The notes under the pieces: model-generated
Databases searched by the model: none
What the model was told of the DNA's origin: nothing
The model's input: only the letters and a program-made list of their open reading frames with translations
Assembly (NCBI RefSeq): GCF_003669015.1
Contig: NZ_CP033069.1
Coordinates: forward strand, 1,866,001-1,930,000
Direction: 5' to 3'
Length of the DNA: 64,000 nt
From: Acidovorax sp. 1608163
GTDB taxonomy: Bacteria > Pseudomonadota > Gammaproteobacteria > Burkholderiales > Burkholderiaceae_C
Program-made: the position numbers and the translations under genes
In this document: positions 1 through 7,968 of the stretch, piece by piece
Numbering within the stretch: the stretch's first letter is position 1
How the letters are laid out: every line of letters begins with the position of its first letter

Positions 1-956
1 TCGTAGTTCACCACGGCAGGCAGCAGCGCAATGTCAATGCCCCGGGCGGCGAGGTCGGTGGTGACCACCACCTGCCAGCGTTCATCCTTGAATTCCTGCA
101 GCACTTGGGTGCGCGCGCCTTGGCTCAATCCGCCATGGAACGGTGATGCGTAGATGCCCGCTTTGTAGAGCTTTTCGGCAATGTGCTCTGCCGCATATTG
201 GGTGGCCACAAACACCAACACGCGCGACCATTGGTGTTGTTCGACCAGGTGCTTGAGCAACTGGGTGCGCCGGGGCGCATCCACGGCAATCGCACGCTGG
301 GCGATGTCTGGCTGTGTTTGATCGGTGGGGGCAATGTCCACGCGCACGGGCTCGCGCAGCAGGCTGTGGGCCAGTGCCTGCACCGGCGGGGCGAAGGTGG
401 CTGAGAAGAACAGGTTTTGCCTGCGCTCGGGCAGCAAGTTCAGCACCGCTTGTAACTCATCGGCAAATCCCAGGTCCAGCAGGCGGTCTGCTTCGTCCAG
501 CACCAGGTGCTGCACCTGGCCCAGCCGCAGGGCGTTGTGCTGCACCAGGTCCAGCAGGCGCCCCGGCGTGGCCACCACCACATCAGCCCCGCCGCGCAGG
601 CGCATCATCTGCGGGTTGATGGAAACGCCGCCGTACACCACGGCCACCTTGATGGGATGGGCCAGGCGTTGCGCCAGCAGGGTGATCACTTCACCGACCT
701 GCGAGGCCAGCTCGCGCGTAGGCACCAGTACCAGCACCTGGGTGTTGCGCTGCTGCGCTTCGGTTTGCAGCATCTGCAGCAGGGGCAGTGCAAAAGCGGC
801 GGTCTTGCCAGAACCTGTCTGGGCGCATGCCAGCAGGTCTTGCCTCTTCAAAACGACGGGAATGGCCGCTGCCTGTACCGGCGTGGGGGCCGTGAAGCCG
901 CTGGCTGCTGCCGCGTCGACGAGGGCAGGGGAGAGACCGAGAGAAGCAAAAGGCAT
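1..956 (-). CDS. rhlE: DEAD-box ATP-dependent RNA helicase, RhlE-like (3' end outside window)
   Basis: This gene runs off the left edge, so only about the first 318 residues are seen. The order is a Q motif (GFTAPTPVQ) near residue 20, Walker A AQTGSGKT, PTRELA, TPGR, the DEAD box in VLDEAD, FSAT, and motif V ARGID just before the edge. Motif VI and the C-terminal tail are missing only because of the cut. Such helicases unwind short RNA duplexes in ribosome assembly and RNA decay. I chose the ATG at 956 because it gives the usual RhlE opening (MPFASLGLSPALV). An in-frame ATG at 1040 would add 28 residues unlike the family. RhlE is the closest group by motif pattern, but the subfamily cannot be settled without the C-terminus. 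Confidence 0.9.
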   Translation of the reverse strand, partial: MPFASLGLSPALVDAAAASGFTAPTPVQAAAIPVVLKRQDLLACAQTGSGKTAAFALPLLQMLQTEAQQRNTQVLVLVPTRELASQVGEVITLLAQRLAHPIKVAVVYGGVSINPQMMRLRGGADVVVATPGRLLDLVQHNALRLGQVQHLVLDEADRLLDLGFADELQAVLNLLPERRQNLFFSATFAPPVQALAHSLLREPVRVDIAPTDQTQPDIAQRAIAVDAPRRTQLLKHLVEQHQWSRVLVFVATQYAAEHIAEKLYKAGIYASPFHGGLSQGARTQVLQEFKDERWQVVVTTDLAARGIDIALLPAVVNY

Positions 957-1256
957 GGCGTGTAGCGCTGGGGCGGCAGCAAGGTGGCGCGCAATGCGCG
1001 GTAGGGCAAAAGAAGCACTGGGGTGGTTGGCACCACCCATCGAGGGCTGGGCGACGCAGGCCCCCACCATGCCGTGCGGCTGGGTTGTCGGGAGACTGCG
1101 GCGGGGCGCGGAGTAGGCGCCGATCCCCCGATTGTGAGGCACAGGGTAACGGGTCGCGCCATGCCCTCGGGGTTTTCACGCATTGGGTCCTGTGCGCGGG
1201 CCTGCTGTGCGGGATCACGCCGATAATCGCTTCCCCATCGCATACGCACACACAAA
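957..1256. other. Divergent intergenic region with no recognised gene
   Basis: This 300-bp gap separates the helicase (minus) from the DUF2721 gene (plus), so it should hold promoters for both. I see no convincing -35/-10 pair, RNA gene or repeat. The short frames here are GC-rich shadows. Confidence 0.5.
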
Positions 1257-1715
1257 ATGAGCTTCGCCATAGAACCCGGAACCATTACCCACGGCATCCA
1301 GCTGGCCGTAGCCCCGGTGTTTTTGCTGACCGCCGTGGCCGGCATGATTGGCGCCGTGGCGGGGCGCCTGGCGCGCATCATTGACCGGGCCCGGGTGGTC
1401 GAGGACCGCGCGCGCAACTCCAGCGACACCGAGCACCACGACCGTGCCATGCTGGAGCTGGGCTACCTGCGCACCCGGGGGCGCCTGGCCAATGCCTGCA
1501 TTGGGCTGCTGACGCTGTGTGGCTTCCTGATCGGGGTCACCATCGTCCTGCTGTTTTTGGGGGAAACCATGGATTTCCGGGGGCACAGCTGGGCTGTGGC
1601 GAGCTTCTTGAGCGGGGTGATTTCATTTTTGATGGCGCTGGTGTTGTTTTTCACCGAGACAGTGATGGCCACGCGCCTGCTGAACTTTCAGCTGCTGAGT
1701 GCGCAGGGGAAGTGA
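1257..1715 (+). CDS. DUF2721 family membrane protein
   Basis: A 152-residue protein with a hydrophobic segment at about residues 15-36, a charged central stretch (RLARIIDRARVVEDRAR) and two more membrane segments near 83-105 and 115-137. Length and layout match the DUF2721 family of small inner-membrane proteins with no assigned function. It is followed after 2 bases by the SUI1-type gene and 3 bases later by a DUF3820 gene, so the three probably form one transcript. The family call rests on the overall pattern. Function is unknown. Confidence 0.8.
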   Translation: MSFAIEPGTITHGIQLAVAPVFLLTAVAGMIGAVAGRLARIIDRARVVEDRARNSSDTEHHDRAMLELGYLRTRGRLANACIGLLTLCGFLIGVTIVLLFLGETMDFRGHSWAVASFLSGVISFLMALVLFFTETVMATRLLNFQLLSAQGK

Positions 1716-1717
1716 CC

Positions 1718-2089
1718 ATGGCCTCGTTGCGTGATCTCAAAAGCCTGGGCGGCCTGGTCTATTCCACCGACCACGGCCGCATGTGCCCGGACTGCAGCCA
1801 GCCCCAGGCACAGTGTGTGTGCAAGCAAAACAAGCCCTTGCCCACGGGGGATGGCATCGTGCGGGTATCGCGAGAAACCAAAGGCCGGGGAGGCAAGGCC
1901 GTCACCCTGGTCAAAGGCGTGTTGCTGGATGCCACGGCGTTGGAGCAGTTGGGCAAACAGCTCAAAACCGCGTGTGGCACGGGCGGTACCGTCAAGGACG
2001 GGGTGATTGAGGTACAGGGCGACCACATTGACCGCGTGATGGCTGCGCTGCAAAAGCTGGGCCACAAGGTCAAGCGCGCGGGGGGCTGA
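1718..2089 (+). CDS. SUI1/YciH-type translation initiation factor
   Basis: A 123-residue protein with the SUI1 (eIF1-like) fold in its C-terminal 80 residues (RVSRETKGRGGKAVTLVKG, then the GTGGTVKDG turn). A small cysteine cluster (CPDCSQPQAQCVC) near residues 22-35 precedes it, as in bacterial YciH. Homologues act on the ribosome and help discriminate against poor start sites, though the role in bacteria is modest and non-essential. The ATG lies 2 bases after the stop of the DUF2721 gene, suggesting translational coupling. Confidence 0.88.
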   Translation: MASLRDLKSLGGLVYSTDHGRMCPDCSQPQAQCVCKQNKPLPTGDGIVRVSRETKGRGGKAVTLVKGVLLDATALEQLGKQLKTACGTGGTVKDGVIEVQGDHIDRVMAALQKLGHKVKRAGG

Positions 2090-2092
2090 TCC

Positions 2093-2314
2093 ATGGACAT
2101 TGCGGGCATGGACCCCGCCACACTCCAGCGGCTGGTGACTGTGCAAATGCCGTATGGCAAGCACAAGGGTTGTGTGATTGCCGATTTGCCTGGCAATTAC
2201 CTGAACTGGTTTGCGCGGGAAGGCTTCCCCCACAACGACCTGGGGCGTTTGTTGGCCCTGATGCACGAAATCGACCACAACGGGCTGACTGACCTGCTGG
2301 CGCCATTGCGTTAG
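2093..2314 (+). CDS. DUF3820 family protein
   Basis: A 73-residue soluble protein with the family pattern MPYGKHKG near residue 20, LPGNYLNWF near 33-41 and a C-terminal LL..MHEID stretch. The DUF3820 family has been named a putative quorum-sensing-regulated virulence factor in Pseudomonas, but no biochemical activity is established. The start is 3 bases after the SUI1 gene stop, consistent with the same transcript. Confidence 0.8.
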   Translation: MDIAGMDPATLQRLVTVQMPYGKHKGCVIADLPGNYLNWFAREGFPHNDLGRLLALMHEIDHNGLTDLLAPLR

Positions 2315-2406
2315 GGTTTGCGGTCAGTCGGGCCTCACGCGTTGGCCAGCGCCATAATCGCGGCAGCATCTATTCGGCATCTGTTTACCAACTTGAGGGA
2401 GTGCCA

Positions 2407-2580
2407 ATGAAAGGCAATATCGCAGCGATTGTGCTGGTCGTTTTGGGCGTGTTTTTCTTGCTGACCAACCTGGGGCTGATCAGCATCAGCCTGCGTGAGT
2501 TGTTGCGCGTGTGGTGGCCGGTGGCGCTCATTGCGGTGGGCTTGGCGCTGTTCTTTACCCCTGGCGGCAAAGGCCGATAA
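2407..2580 (+). CDS. Small membrane protein, LiaI/LiaF-like transmembrane region (DUF5668-like)
   Basis: A 57-residue protein: one hydrophobic segment (IAAIVLVVLGVFFLLTNLGL) at residues 5-24, a short polar link LRELLRVWW, then a second segment VALIAVGLALFF ending in GGKGR. The pattern of hydrophobic helix, N-LG-L, WP and GL is typical of the small two-helix DUF5668/LiaI-LiaF-TM domain. GAGGGAGTG lies just upstream as a possible ribosome binding site. Function is unknown; relatives are linked to envelope stress signalling. The 92-bp gap from the previous gene suggests its own promoter or a loose operon. Confidence 0.75.
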   Translation: MKGNIAAIVLVVLGVFFLLTNLGLISISLRELLRVWWPVALIAVGLALFFTPGGKGR

Positions 2581-2670
2581 ACCTGAGCAGAGGCCTTGAT
2601 CCAAGGCCATTGCACGCAGTGCTGGGCATGTGGGAGCGCTGACCGCCACGAAACCCCCTCAGTGGCAAGC

Positions 2671-2692
2671 GGCCTTTTGAACAGGCTCTTAG
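2671..2692. repeat. Short dispersed element, copy 1
   Basis: The core TTTGAACAGGCTCTTAG overlaps the stop codon of the hemoglobin gene. Related copies lie at 7138-7157 and 8001-8022. Two of the three overlap the stop of a minus-strand gene. Function unknown. Confidence 0.4.
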
Positions 2693-3114
2693 CCGTGCGC
2701 GTGGGGCTCCTGTGGCTCTGACGCTGCAAATGCAGGCAGGCTCCCAAAATACCCTCTGAACAAATTGCGGGCCACGCCATGGGCTGCCGCTTGCAAGCCG
2801 TGGGCCACCTCGGGGGCAAACAAGCGCGCGGTGTGCCCGTTCCAAAGGTGCACCCACGCTGCAAAATGGGCGGGGGTCACGTCCTGCAGCGACAGGTGCT
2901 TGTCCAGCACATTGCCTTTGAAGCTGCGGGTGCCCAACAGCACGGTGCTCCAAAAATCGACCAAACGGTGCAAGTGGGCATCCCACTGCCCATGCAGCGC
3001 CTTGTCAAACACCGGGCCCAGCAAGTCGTCCTTGCGCACATCCGCATAAAACGCATGCACCAGCTCGGTGATGCTTTCCTTGTCGGGGGTGCGGTGTGCG
3101 GTAGTGACTGGCAT
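2689..3114 (-). CDS. Group III truncated hemoglobin
   Basis: A 141-residue globin. It has the helix B region ELVHAFYADVRKDDLLGPVF, the conserved FWSTVLLGTRSF stretch of group III truncated hemoglobins, and a likely proximal His in PAHFAAW. Group III globins bind O2 and NO and are often co-regulated with NO defence. The ATG at 3114 lies 18 bp beyond the stop of the di-iron repair gene. A GTG at 3129 is possible and would add five residues. The neighbouring di-iron repair gene and divergent nsrR support a role in nitrosative stress, which is inference from context. Confidence 0.85.
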   Translation of the reverse strand: MPVTTAHRTPDKESITELVHAFYADVRKDDLLGPVFDKALHGQWDAHLHRLVDFWSTVLLGTRSFKGNVLDKHLSLQDVTPAHFAAWVHLWNGHTARLFAPEVAHGLQAAAHGVARNLFRGYFGSLPAFAASEPQEPHAHG

Positions 3115-3131
3115 GGGCGCAGTGTGCACGA

Positions 3132-3857
3132 TCAGTTGCAGCTACAAGCTGATGTACCGCAACCTTGCGTTGTGGCCGCTGCTTCAAACTGTGGGAACAA
3201 AACGTTGTTCTCCAGGTGAATGTGGTTGATCAGGTCTTCTCCCAACTGGGCAATGCCCGCATACAGGGCGCGCCAGGTGTTGCAGGCGCCTTGGGGTGGG
3301 GTGGCGTCGTTGGTCAGGGCATTGAGCTTGTCCAGCGATGCCCCGTGGTCTACATGCTCGGCGCGCATCATGCCAATGGGCTGGCCCACAAACGGATTGC
3401 CGCCCGCCTTGAGCATGGGGAACAACACGACCTCTTCCTTTTGCATGTGCGAGAGCAGTTCTTCGTGCATGGCCTCCAGGGTGTCGGCCAGGCCTGCAGG
3501 CACCAGCGGGTGGTCGCGGTGCACGGCTTCCACGCGGCGTGCCATGCGAATCAGCTCGGGCAGTTGCACGCGGTGCACTTCGTGGTAGCGCTCCAGAATG
3601 TGGTCGATCAGCTCTGTGGGCGATGTCACCCCAGGCAGGCTGCTGCTGCGCTGCAGTTGCGACAACTCTGCCAGCACGGCATCCACATCCAGCGATTTTT
3701 GGGTGGCCGCTTCGCGCAGGCTGACCTGGCCGCCGCAGCAAAAGTCCAACTTCAAGCGGCGAAAAATCGCGGTCGATCCCGGCAGTTGCACGGCGATCTG
3801 GCCAATGGCTTGCTCTGCGCTCAGGGCAGGTTGGGTTTCTTGAAGTCGAGCATTCAT
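3132..3857 (-). CDS. ytfE: Iron-sulfur cluster repair di-iron protein (RIC/YtfE/ScdA)
   Basis: A 241-residue protein. An N-terminal DUF542-type segment carries the signature DFCCGG (Cys40-Cys41). A hemerythrin-like helical bundle follows, with di-iron ligands in HEVHR, HEELLSHMQKEE, EHVDHG and HIHLENNVLFP. RIC proteins release iron for rebuilding Fe-S clusters damaged by NO and oxidants in the cytoplasm. I chose the ATG at 3857 because AAGGA lies about 8 bases upstream; an in-frame codon at 3902 would add 15 unsupported residues. The C-terminus is Cys-rich (CGTSACSCN). The divergent nsrR and AT-rich palindromic spacer suggest NsrR control. Confidence 0.93.
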   Translation of the reverse strand: MNARLQETQPALSAEQAIGQIAVQLPGSTAIFRRLKLDFCCGGQVSLREAATQKSLDVDAVLAELSQLQRSSSLPGVTSPTELIDHILERYHEVHRVQLPELIRMARRVEAVHRDHPLVPAGLADTLEAMHEELLSHMQKEEVVLFPMLKAGGNPFVGQPIGMMRAEHVDHGASLDKLNALTNDATPPQGACNTWRALYAGIAQLGEDLINHIHLENNVLFPQFEAAATTQGCGTSACSCN

Positions 3858-3871
3858 GGGGGATTCCTTTA

Positions 3872-3926
3872 AAGATTCATTTAATGTGAATATTTTATTC
3901 AATAAAATTCAGATAACAAGCATCTT
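3872..3926. promoter_or_regulatory. Candidate NsrR operator between ytfE and nsrR
   Basis: The 93-bp divergent spacer is strongly AT-rich. It contains AAGATTCATTTAATG with the inverted arms ATTCA and TGAAT, and a second half-site GCATCTTTT at 3920-3928 (AAAAGATGC on the minus strand). NsrR sites are AT-rich palindromes built on AAGATGYATTT. The match is by eye. It would place NsrR over the promoters of both genes. Confidence 0.5.
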
Positions 3927-3950
3927 TTAAATTGAGCCAGGACAAATTCC

Positions 3951-4442
3951 ATGCGCCTTACCCAATGGACGGACTACACCCTGCGTGTGCTGATGTACTG
4001 CGCGGCCACCCAGGGCCGCGAGCAGCCCGTGACCATCACCGAGGTGGCCGAGGGCTACGGCATATCGCGCAGCCATTTGATGAAGATCGTGCAAGAGCTG
4101 GCAGCACAAGGCCTGCTGGAGACCACGCGCGGGCGTGGGGGCGGCATGCGCCTGATGAAAGCCCCTGCCGAGATCAACCTGGGCGCCGTCGTGCGCCAGA
4201 CGGAGACGGACTTTCACCTTGTGGAGTGTTTTGACCCCAATGTGAACCAGTGCCGGCTGAGCGGTAACTGCAGACTCAAAGGGGTGTTGGGCGGTGCCAT
4301 CAATGCTTATCTGGCGGTGCTCGATGGCGTCACGCTGGCCGACTTGGTGGATGCACCCAACCCGAAGATGCTGGCGCAGCCCTTGATTCGGCGCAGCATG
4401 CGGGATGCGAAACCGGTGATGGGTCTGCCGATCAAGGGCTGA
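3951..4442 (+). CDS. nsrR: Rrf2-family NO-sensing repressor NsrR
   Basis: A 163-residue Rrf2 regulator. The N-terminal winged helix starts MRLTQWTDYTLRVLMY, with the recognition helix near ISRSHLMKIVQEL and wing GRGGGMRL. Three cysteines at 93, 101 and 107 (CFDPNVNQ-CRLSGN-C) match the [Fe-S] ligand arrangement of NsrR, whose cluster is lost on reaction with NO. It is divergent from ytfE and the truncated hemoglobin, its expected targets. A perfect hairpin just after the stop is a likely terminator. Confidence 0.9.
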   Translation: MRLTQWTDYTLRVLMYCAATQGREQPVTITEVAEGYGISRSHLMKIVQELAAQGLLETTRGRGGGMRLMKAPAEINLGAVVRQTETDFHLVECFDPNVNQCRLSGNCRLKGVLGGAINAYLAVLDGVTLADLVDAPNPKMLAQPLIRRSMRDAKPVMGLPIKG

Positions 4443-4445
4443 GGA

Positions 4446-4472
4446 AGCCTGCAGGCACTCTGCCTGCAGGCT
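4446..4472 (+). terminator. Perfect 12-bp hairpin after nsrR
   Basis: AGCCTGCAGGCA and TGCCTGCAGGCT pair perfectly around a 3-base loop (CTC), 3 bases after the nsrR stop. There is no clear T-run, so termination could be Rho-assisted. Each arm is itself partly palindromic. Confidence 0.55.
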
Positions 4473-4530
4473 CAATACCGGCCGCGTGTGAGGGACGTGT
4501 GAGCGGCCTGCCCAGGCGCCCTCGCTTCCT

Positions 4531-5574
4531 TTAGAAATCGTTGCTTTTGTCGACCAGCTCGTTGTAGGTCTTCAGCAACTTTTGGGGGCTGCCTTCCACC
4601 ATCCAGCCAGAGCCTGTTTGCATGATCATGCGGTCCCCCTCGTTGTAGGGCACTTTGTCGCGCACGCGGCGAAAGCGCTCTTTGGCTGTCTGGCGGAATT
4701 GCTCGGTGCTGCTCTCGAAAAAGCTCCAGTGGATATCGCGGCCGTCTTTGTGCGCTTTGGCATATGCCAACGATTCGTCGGCAAGGGCTTCATAGGCTGA
4801 CAGGCGTGTCTCGGCCATGGCCACATCAAACTTCTCTTCGCCCAGCAAGTTGACCAGGGCCTTGGCGCGCGCCATCAGGGCCATGCGGTAGTAGGTGTAC
4901 TGCTTGCCTTCGGTCTTTTCCACGTCGGCCAGTTTGGCTGCCAGCACCTTGTCGTTTTCTACATCCAACTGGTCAGAGAAAGCGCTGCTGGCTTTTTGGA
5001 ACGCCTCAAAGCTGGCCACCAGCGGGGCATGCATGGCCTTGCCTTTGGCGAACTTGTCGTCTTTGTAGTTGTCGCGGCTGTAGTAGTTGTTGGCCTCGGT
5101 CACCTGGGTGTCCATGGCGTCAAGCGCCTGAATGTAGGCGGCGCCCGCTGCATCCAGCGCGGGCATGGCGGGCTTTTGCGCGGCGGACGTGGCAAAGCTG
5201 GTTTTGCACTTTGCAGTGCTTTCGGGGTCGGTTTCGTACAGGCCGTACACCACGCTTTCGCGGCCTGTGGGGCCGGTCTTCATGTTTTTCACCCAGGTGG
5301 CGTAGCGCTCGATGGACTTGTGGGCTCTGCCATCCAGCCTGTTGTAGCAGCCGATGTAGTCCTGCAGCTTGGCGGCGGCGCTGGGTTCCTCCACAGGGGC
5401 CTTGGCGGGGGGCGTTGCAGCGGCGGGTTTGCCGCTGGCTGGCGCTTCGTTGACGGCGATGCTGGGCGCCACAGGGGCCTTGGCGGTGTCTTCAGATTTT
5501 GAGTTGCAGGCAAGCAAAGCCAGCAGCAGCGGTGCTGCCAACAGCGCACGGGTGGCGCAAGCGAAAGAGGTCAT
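4531..5574 (-). CDS. DUF3829 (YiiG-like) lipoprotein
   Basis: A 347-residue secreted protein. The ATG at 5574 begins a lipoprotein signal (MTSFACATRALLAAPLLLAL) with lipobox LLAC, so Cys24 should be the acylated residue. An Ala/Pro-rich linker follows to about residue 65. The rest is a helical domain opening KLQDYIGCYNRLDGRAHKSI, the DUF3829 signature. YiiG-type proteins are envelope lipoproteins of unknown function. An upstream in-frame extension to 5829 was rejected because it buries the signal peptide. It stands alone between nsrR (convergent) and serB. Confidence 0.8.
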   Translation of the reverse strand: MTSFACATRALLAAPLLLALLACNSKSEDTAKAPVAPSIAVNEAPASGKPAAATPPAKAPVEEPSAAAKLQDYIGCYNRLDGRAHKSIERYATWVKNMKTGPTGRESVVYGLYETDPESTAKCKTSFATSAAQKPAMPALDAAGAAYIQALDAMDTQVTEANNYYSRDNYKDDKFAKGKAMHAPLVASFEAFQKASSAFSDQLDVENDKVLAAKLADVEKTEGKQYTYYRMALMARAKALVNLLGEEKFDVAMAETRLSAYEALADESLAYAKAHKDGRDIHWSFFESSTEQFRQTAKERFRRVRDKVPYNEGDRMIMQTGSGWMVEGSPQKLLKTYNELVDKSNDF

Positions 5575-5915
5575 AAGGGCAGGGCGCAAAAGCGCAAATG
5601 AGGGTGGCAAAGTGGGGCGATGTGGCCCCGTGCGGGCGGATTGTGCCGACGCCTTTGCCTTGCCAAGGGCATTGCTTCCCTCTGAAGTGCAACAAGCTGT
5701 GCACTTTTCCTCAAACGCCCGCGCTAAGGCGGCACACCCTGTACTCCGCCTGAGGGATGTCCTGCATAACTCCCTGCGGTCTGTGATAGCGCGGCCTCGG
5801 GCGGTTCGCTGCGTTGCTTTTCTTGCCAATAGCCCAGCTATTGGCTGCCAAAAGACGCCTTGCGGCCCCTCCCGATCCCACTACCACCGCCTCGCGAGGG
5901 TGATGCAGGACATCC
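5575..5915. other. Gene-free spacer between serB and the DUF3829 gene
   Basis: A 341-bp gap between two minus-strand genes. The serB-proximal half is filled by an inverted-repeat element (5755-5915, listed separately). The other half (5575-5754) should hold the promoter of the DUF3829 gene. I recognise no gene here. Confidence 0.5.
5755..5915. repeat. Inverted-repeat element (REP/BIME-like) immediately after serB
   Basis: Perfect 13-bp arms GGATGTCCTGCAT (5755-5767) and ATGCAGGACATCC (5903-5915) bound the element. Similarity continues inward imperfectly (TCCCTGCGGT against ACCGCCTCGCGAGGG). A second perfect hairpin sits inside: GCCAATAGC, CCA, GCTATTGGC (5825-5845). The right arm touches the serB stop codon. 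The nested palindromes suggest a mobile or REP-type intergenic element rather than a gene. Confidence 0.55.
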
Positions 5916-6632
5916 TTAGCGGCTGAAGACTTCCAGCAACCTGTCCAGGCCGCCTTGGTTGATGGCCACTTTGGCCTGTGCGCGCACGGCGGGCTTGGCG
6001 TGGTAGGCCACAGACAGGCCCGCAACGCCCATCATGGGCAGGTCGTTGGCTCCATCGCCCACCGCAATCGCCTGCGATGGCGAGATGCCCATGAGCGAGG
6101 CCAGCTCCAGCAAGGTGCGGCGCTTTTCGGCACCGTCGCAGATGTCGCCCCAGGGCTGGTCCACCATGCGGCCGGTGAGCAAGCCGTTGTCCACCTCCAG
6201 CATGTTGGCGCGGGCAAAGTCGATACCCAGCCCTGCCTTCACTCGGTCGGCAAAGAAGGTGAAACCACCCGAGACCAGCAGCGTGGTCAGGCCAGCGGCC
6301 TTGGCGGCGGTGATGAGTTCTTGGGCGCCTGGGTTAAAGCGCAGGCGCTCTGCGAACACCTGCTCCATGTGTTGCACCGTCACGCCTTTGAGCAGGGCTA
6401 CGCGCTGGCGCAGGCTTTCCTTGTAATCGGTGATCAGGCCTTGCATGGCCGCTTCGGTGATGGCCGCCACTTCGGCCTTGCGGCCTGCTGCGTCGGCGAT
6501 CTCGTCCACGCACTCGATGTTGATGAGGGTGGAGTCCATGTCGAACGCGATCAGCTTGTAGCTGGACAGGGACAGGAGCGGGTCAATGCCCTGGACAACA
6601 AGGCCGGGGGCGAATTCGGTGGTGTTTTTCAT
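5916..6632 (-). CDS. serB: Phosphoserine phosphatase SerB
   Basis: A 238-residue HAD-family phosphatase for the last step of serine synthesis (phosphoserine to serine). Motif I is FDMDSTLINIE with the nucleophilic Asp near residue 31. SGGFTFF is motif II, a Lys in the ADRVKAG region follows, and GDGANDLPMM is motif III. The short N-terminus lacks the ACT domain of long SerB forms. I chose the ATG at 6632; an upstream codon at 6686 would add 18 unlikely residues. The gene is monocistronic and its stop codon abuts the inverted-repeat element. Confidence 0.93.
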   Translation of the reverse strand: MKNTTEFAPGLVVQGIDPLLSLSSYKLIAFDMDSTLINIECVDEIADAAGRKAEVAAITEAAMQGLITDYKESLRQRVALLKGVTVQHMEQVFAERLRFNPGAQELITAAKAAGLTTLLVSGGFTFFADRVKAGLGIDFARANMLEVDNGLLTGRMVDQPWGDICDGAEKRRTLLELASLMGISPSQAIAVGDGANDLPMMGVAGLSVAYHAKPAVRAQAKVAINQGGLDRLLEVFSR

Positions 6633-6894
6633 GGCAGGGCGCTTGAGGCAAATGCTGGAATCAGAACCCGTAATGGTATCGCCCATGGAATGCGGCTGGG
6701 CTGCGGCGAGGAAGCCAGAGCGTGGGCCGTGGAGTGCGGGCGGGCTTCACAGCCCAGCGTGCAAAGGAGTAAGGCGGCCGTGACCCGGTCCAGGTTGATA
6801 TTGACCGATTTGGCGGCATGTTTGTGGGGTAGCCTTGGCCATCCGCACATCCATCCTCAAGAGCCCGCGAGAGCCTTTACCGATCCGCCCTTAG

Positions 6895-7113
6895 ATGAAA
6901 ACCATTGACGAGATGTTGAACCTGGACCTGCTCACCCCTGAGCAGCATGCTGAAATCAGCGCGTGGATTGCACGCGCTGCTTCACCCGATGAGATTTTGC
7001 AGATGCCCGCCCCGCTGTGGCAGGCCGTCGAGCGTGCCAGCAAGGTGATGGGCATCGATGAGGACCTGCTGCGCCCGCCAGCGCTCGACTATGGCGCGCT
7101 GGCGCCCGGCTGA
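6895..7113 (+). CDS. Small conserved-looking protein of unknown function
   Basis: A 72-residue acidic protein (MKTIDEMLNLDLLTPEQH...) with no membrane segment and a predicted helical composition, divergent from serB. The clean ATG, codon use like its neighbours and the absence of a competing frame support it as a gene. No motif is recognised. The WQAVERASKVMGIDEDL stretch gives no known family. Confidence 0.6.
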   Translation: MKTIDEMLNLDLLTPEQHAEISAWIARAASPDEILQMPAPLWQAVERASKVMGIDEDLLRPPALDYGALAPG

Positions 7114-7137
7114 TGCGCCCTGGCCGCAGCGGTCTGC

Positions 7138-7157
7138 GCCTTTGAGCAGGTTCTTAT
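7138..7157. repeat. Short dispersed element, copy 2
   Basis: TTTGAGCAGGTTCTTA differs at two positions from the copy at 2671-2692 and likewise covers the stop codon of a minus-strand gene. Confidence 0.3.
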
Positions 7158-7555
7158 GCGGCAGCTGCGCTGGCCTCCGCCCCCGCAAACACTTCACGCG
7201 CTGCGGCCAGCCCGTTCAGCGCGGCCGGAAAGCCCGCGTAGACGGCCATCTGCATGAGGACTTCGACAATCTCTTCGCGGGTGACGCCGACGTTCAGTGC
7301 TGCCTGCAAATGCACTTTGAGTTGGGGTGTGGCGTTGCCTAGTGCCGTGAGCGCGGCCACCACGGCGATCTCGCGGCTGCGCAGGTCCAGGCCGGGGCGC
7401 GAATAAATGTCGCCAAACGGGAACTCGATCAGATAGCGGGCGAAGTCTGGCGCAATGTCGGCGAGGCTTGCCACGACGTGCTCACCGGCTTGGCCGTCGA
7501 TTTCGCGCAGCTTGGCGAGGCCCTGGAGGTAGCGGGGGTTGGTGTGTGGAGACAT
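7154..7555 (-). CDS. Carboxymuconolactone decarboxylase (AhpD-like) family protein
   Basis: A 133-residue all-helical protein of the CMD family. It has the [26 protein letters not shown] core and the usual [21 protein letters not shown] helix. It lacks a CxxC motif, so it is closer to 4-carboxymuconolactone decarboxylase-type enzymes than to AhpD peroxidases; the substrate is not clear. AAGGAAG precedes the ATG at 7555. It overlaps the upstream merR gene by 74 bp, so both are transcribed together and this protein is the likely output of that regulator. Confidence 0.85.
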   Translation of the reverse strand: MSPHTNPRYLQGLAKLREIDGQAGEHVVASLADIAPDFARYLIEFPFGDIYSRPGLDLRSREIAVVAALTALGNATPQLKVHLQAALNVGVTREEIVEVLMQMAVYAGFPAALNGLAAAREVFAGAEASAAAA

Positions 7556-7961
7556 GGGGGCTTCCTTGGCGGGTGGACGATGGTGTGTGGCGAAGGGAAG
7601 CTTCCAGGCCCTGGTAGTGCCCGATCTTGTCTTGCAGCACCTGCGCGGCTTGCTGCATCGCAGTGATCGTTGCCAGCACCTGCGCAAGATGCTGCTCCAG
7701 CAGTTCGCGCCGCTGCGAGGCGGTTGCATTCCCCTCGCTGCGCAGCCGTGCGAAGGCCTGCATCTGCCCGATGGGCATGCGGGTCTCGCGCAGGCGCAGC
7801 AGGAATCCGATCCATTCCATGTCCGACGCCGCATAGCGCCGCTGGCCGCCGGGCGCACGTGCCACGGGGGCAATCAAGCCCGCGCGCTCGTAGTAGCGCA
7901 GCGTGTGGACGGACAAGCCAGTGCGTTGAGCGACGTCGGTAATGGTGAGGAGGGATGCCAT
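7482..7961 (-). CDS. MerR-family transcriptional regulator
   Basis: A 159-residue regulator. The winged helix opens [29 protein letters not shown] with PGGQRRY and the usual central dimerisation helix ([19 protein letters not shown]) near residue 100. No cysteines sit in metal-binding positions, so it belongs to the organic or oxidative-signal type. The last 40 residues are Pro/Ser-rich, unlike the family, and overlap the next gene by 74 bp. The promoter just upstream has the 19-bp spacer diagnostic of MerR control, implying autoregulation and co-expression of the decarboxylase. Confidence 0.85.
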   Translation of the reverse strand: MASLLTITDVAQRTGLSVHTLRYYERAGLIAPVARAPGGQRRYAASDMEWIGFLLRLRETRMPIGQMQAFARLRSEGNATASQRRELLEQHLAQVLATITAMQQAAQVLQDKIGHYQGLEASLRHTPSSTRQGSPHVSTHQPPLPPGPRQAARNRRPSR

Positions 7962-7968
7962 GGGAGGA

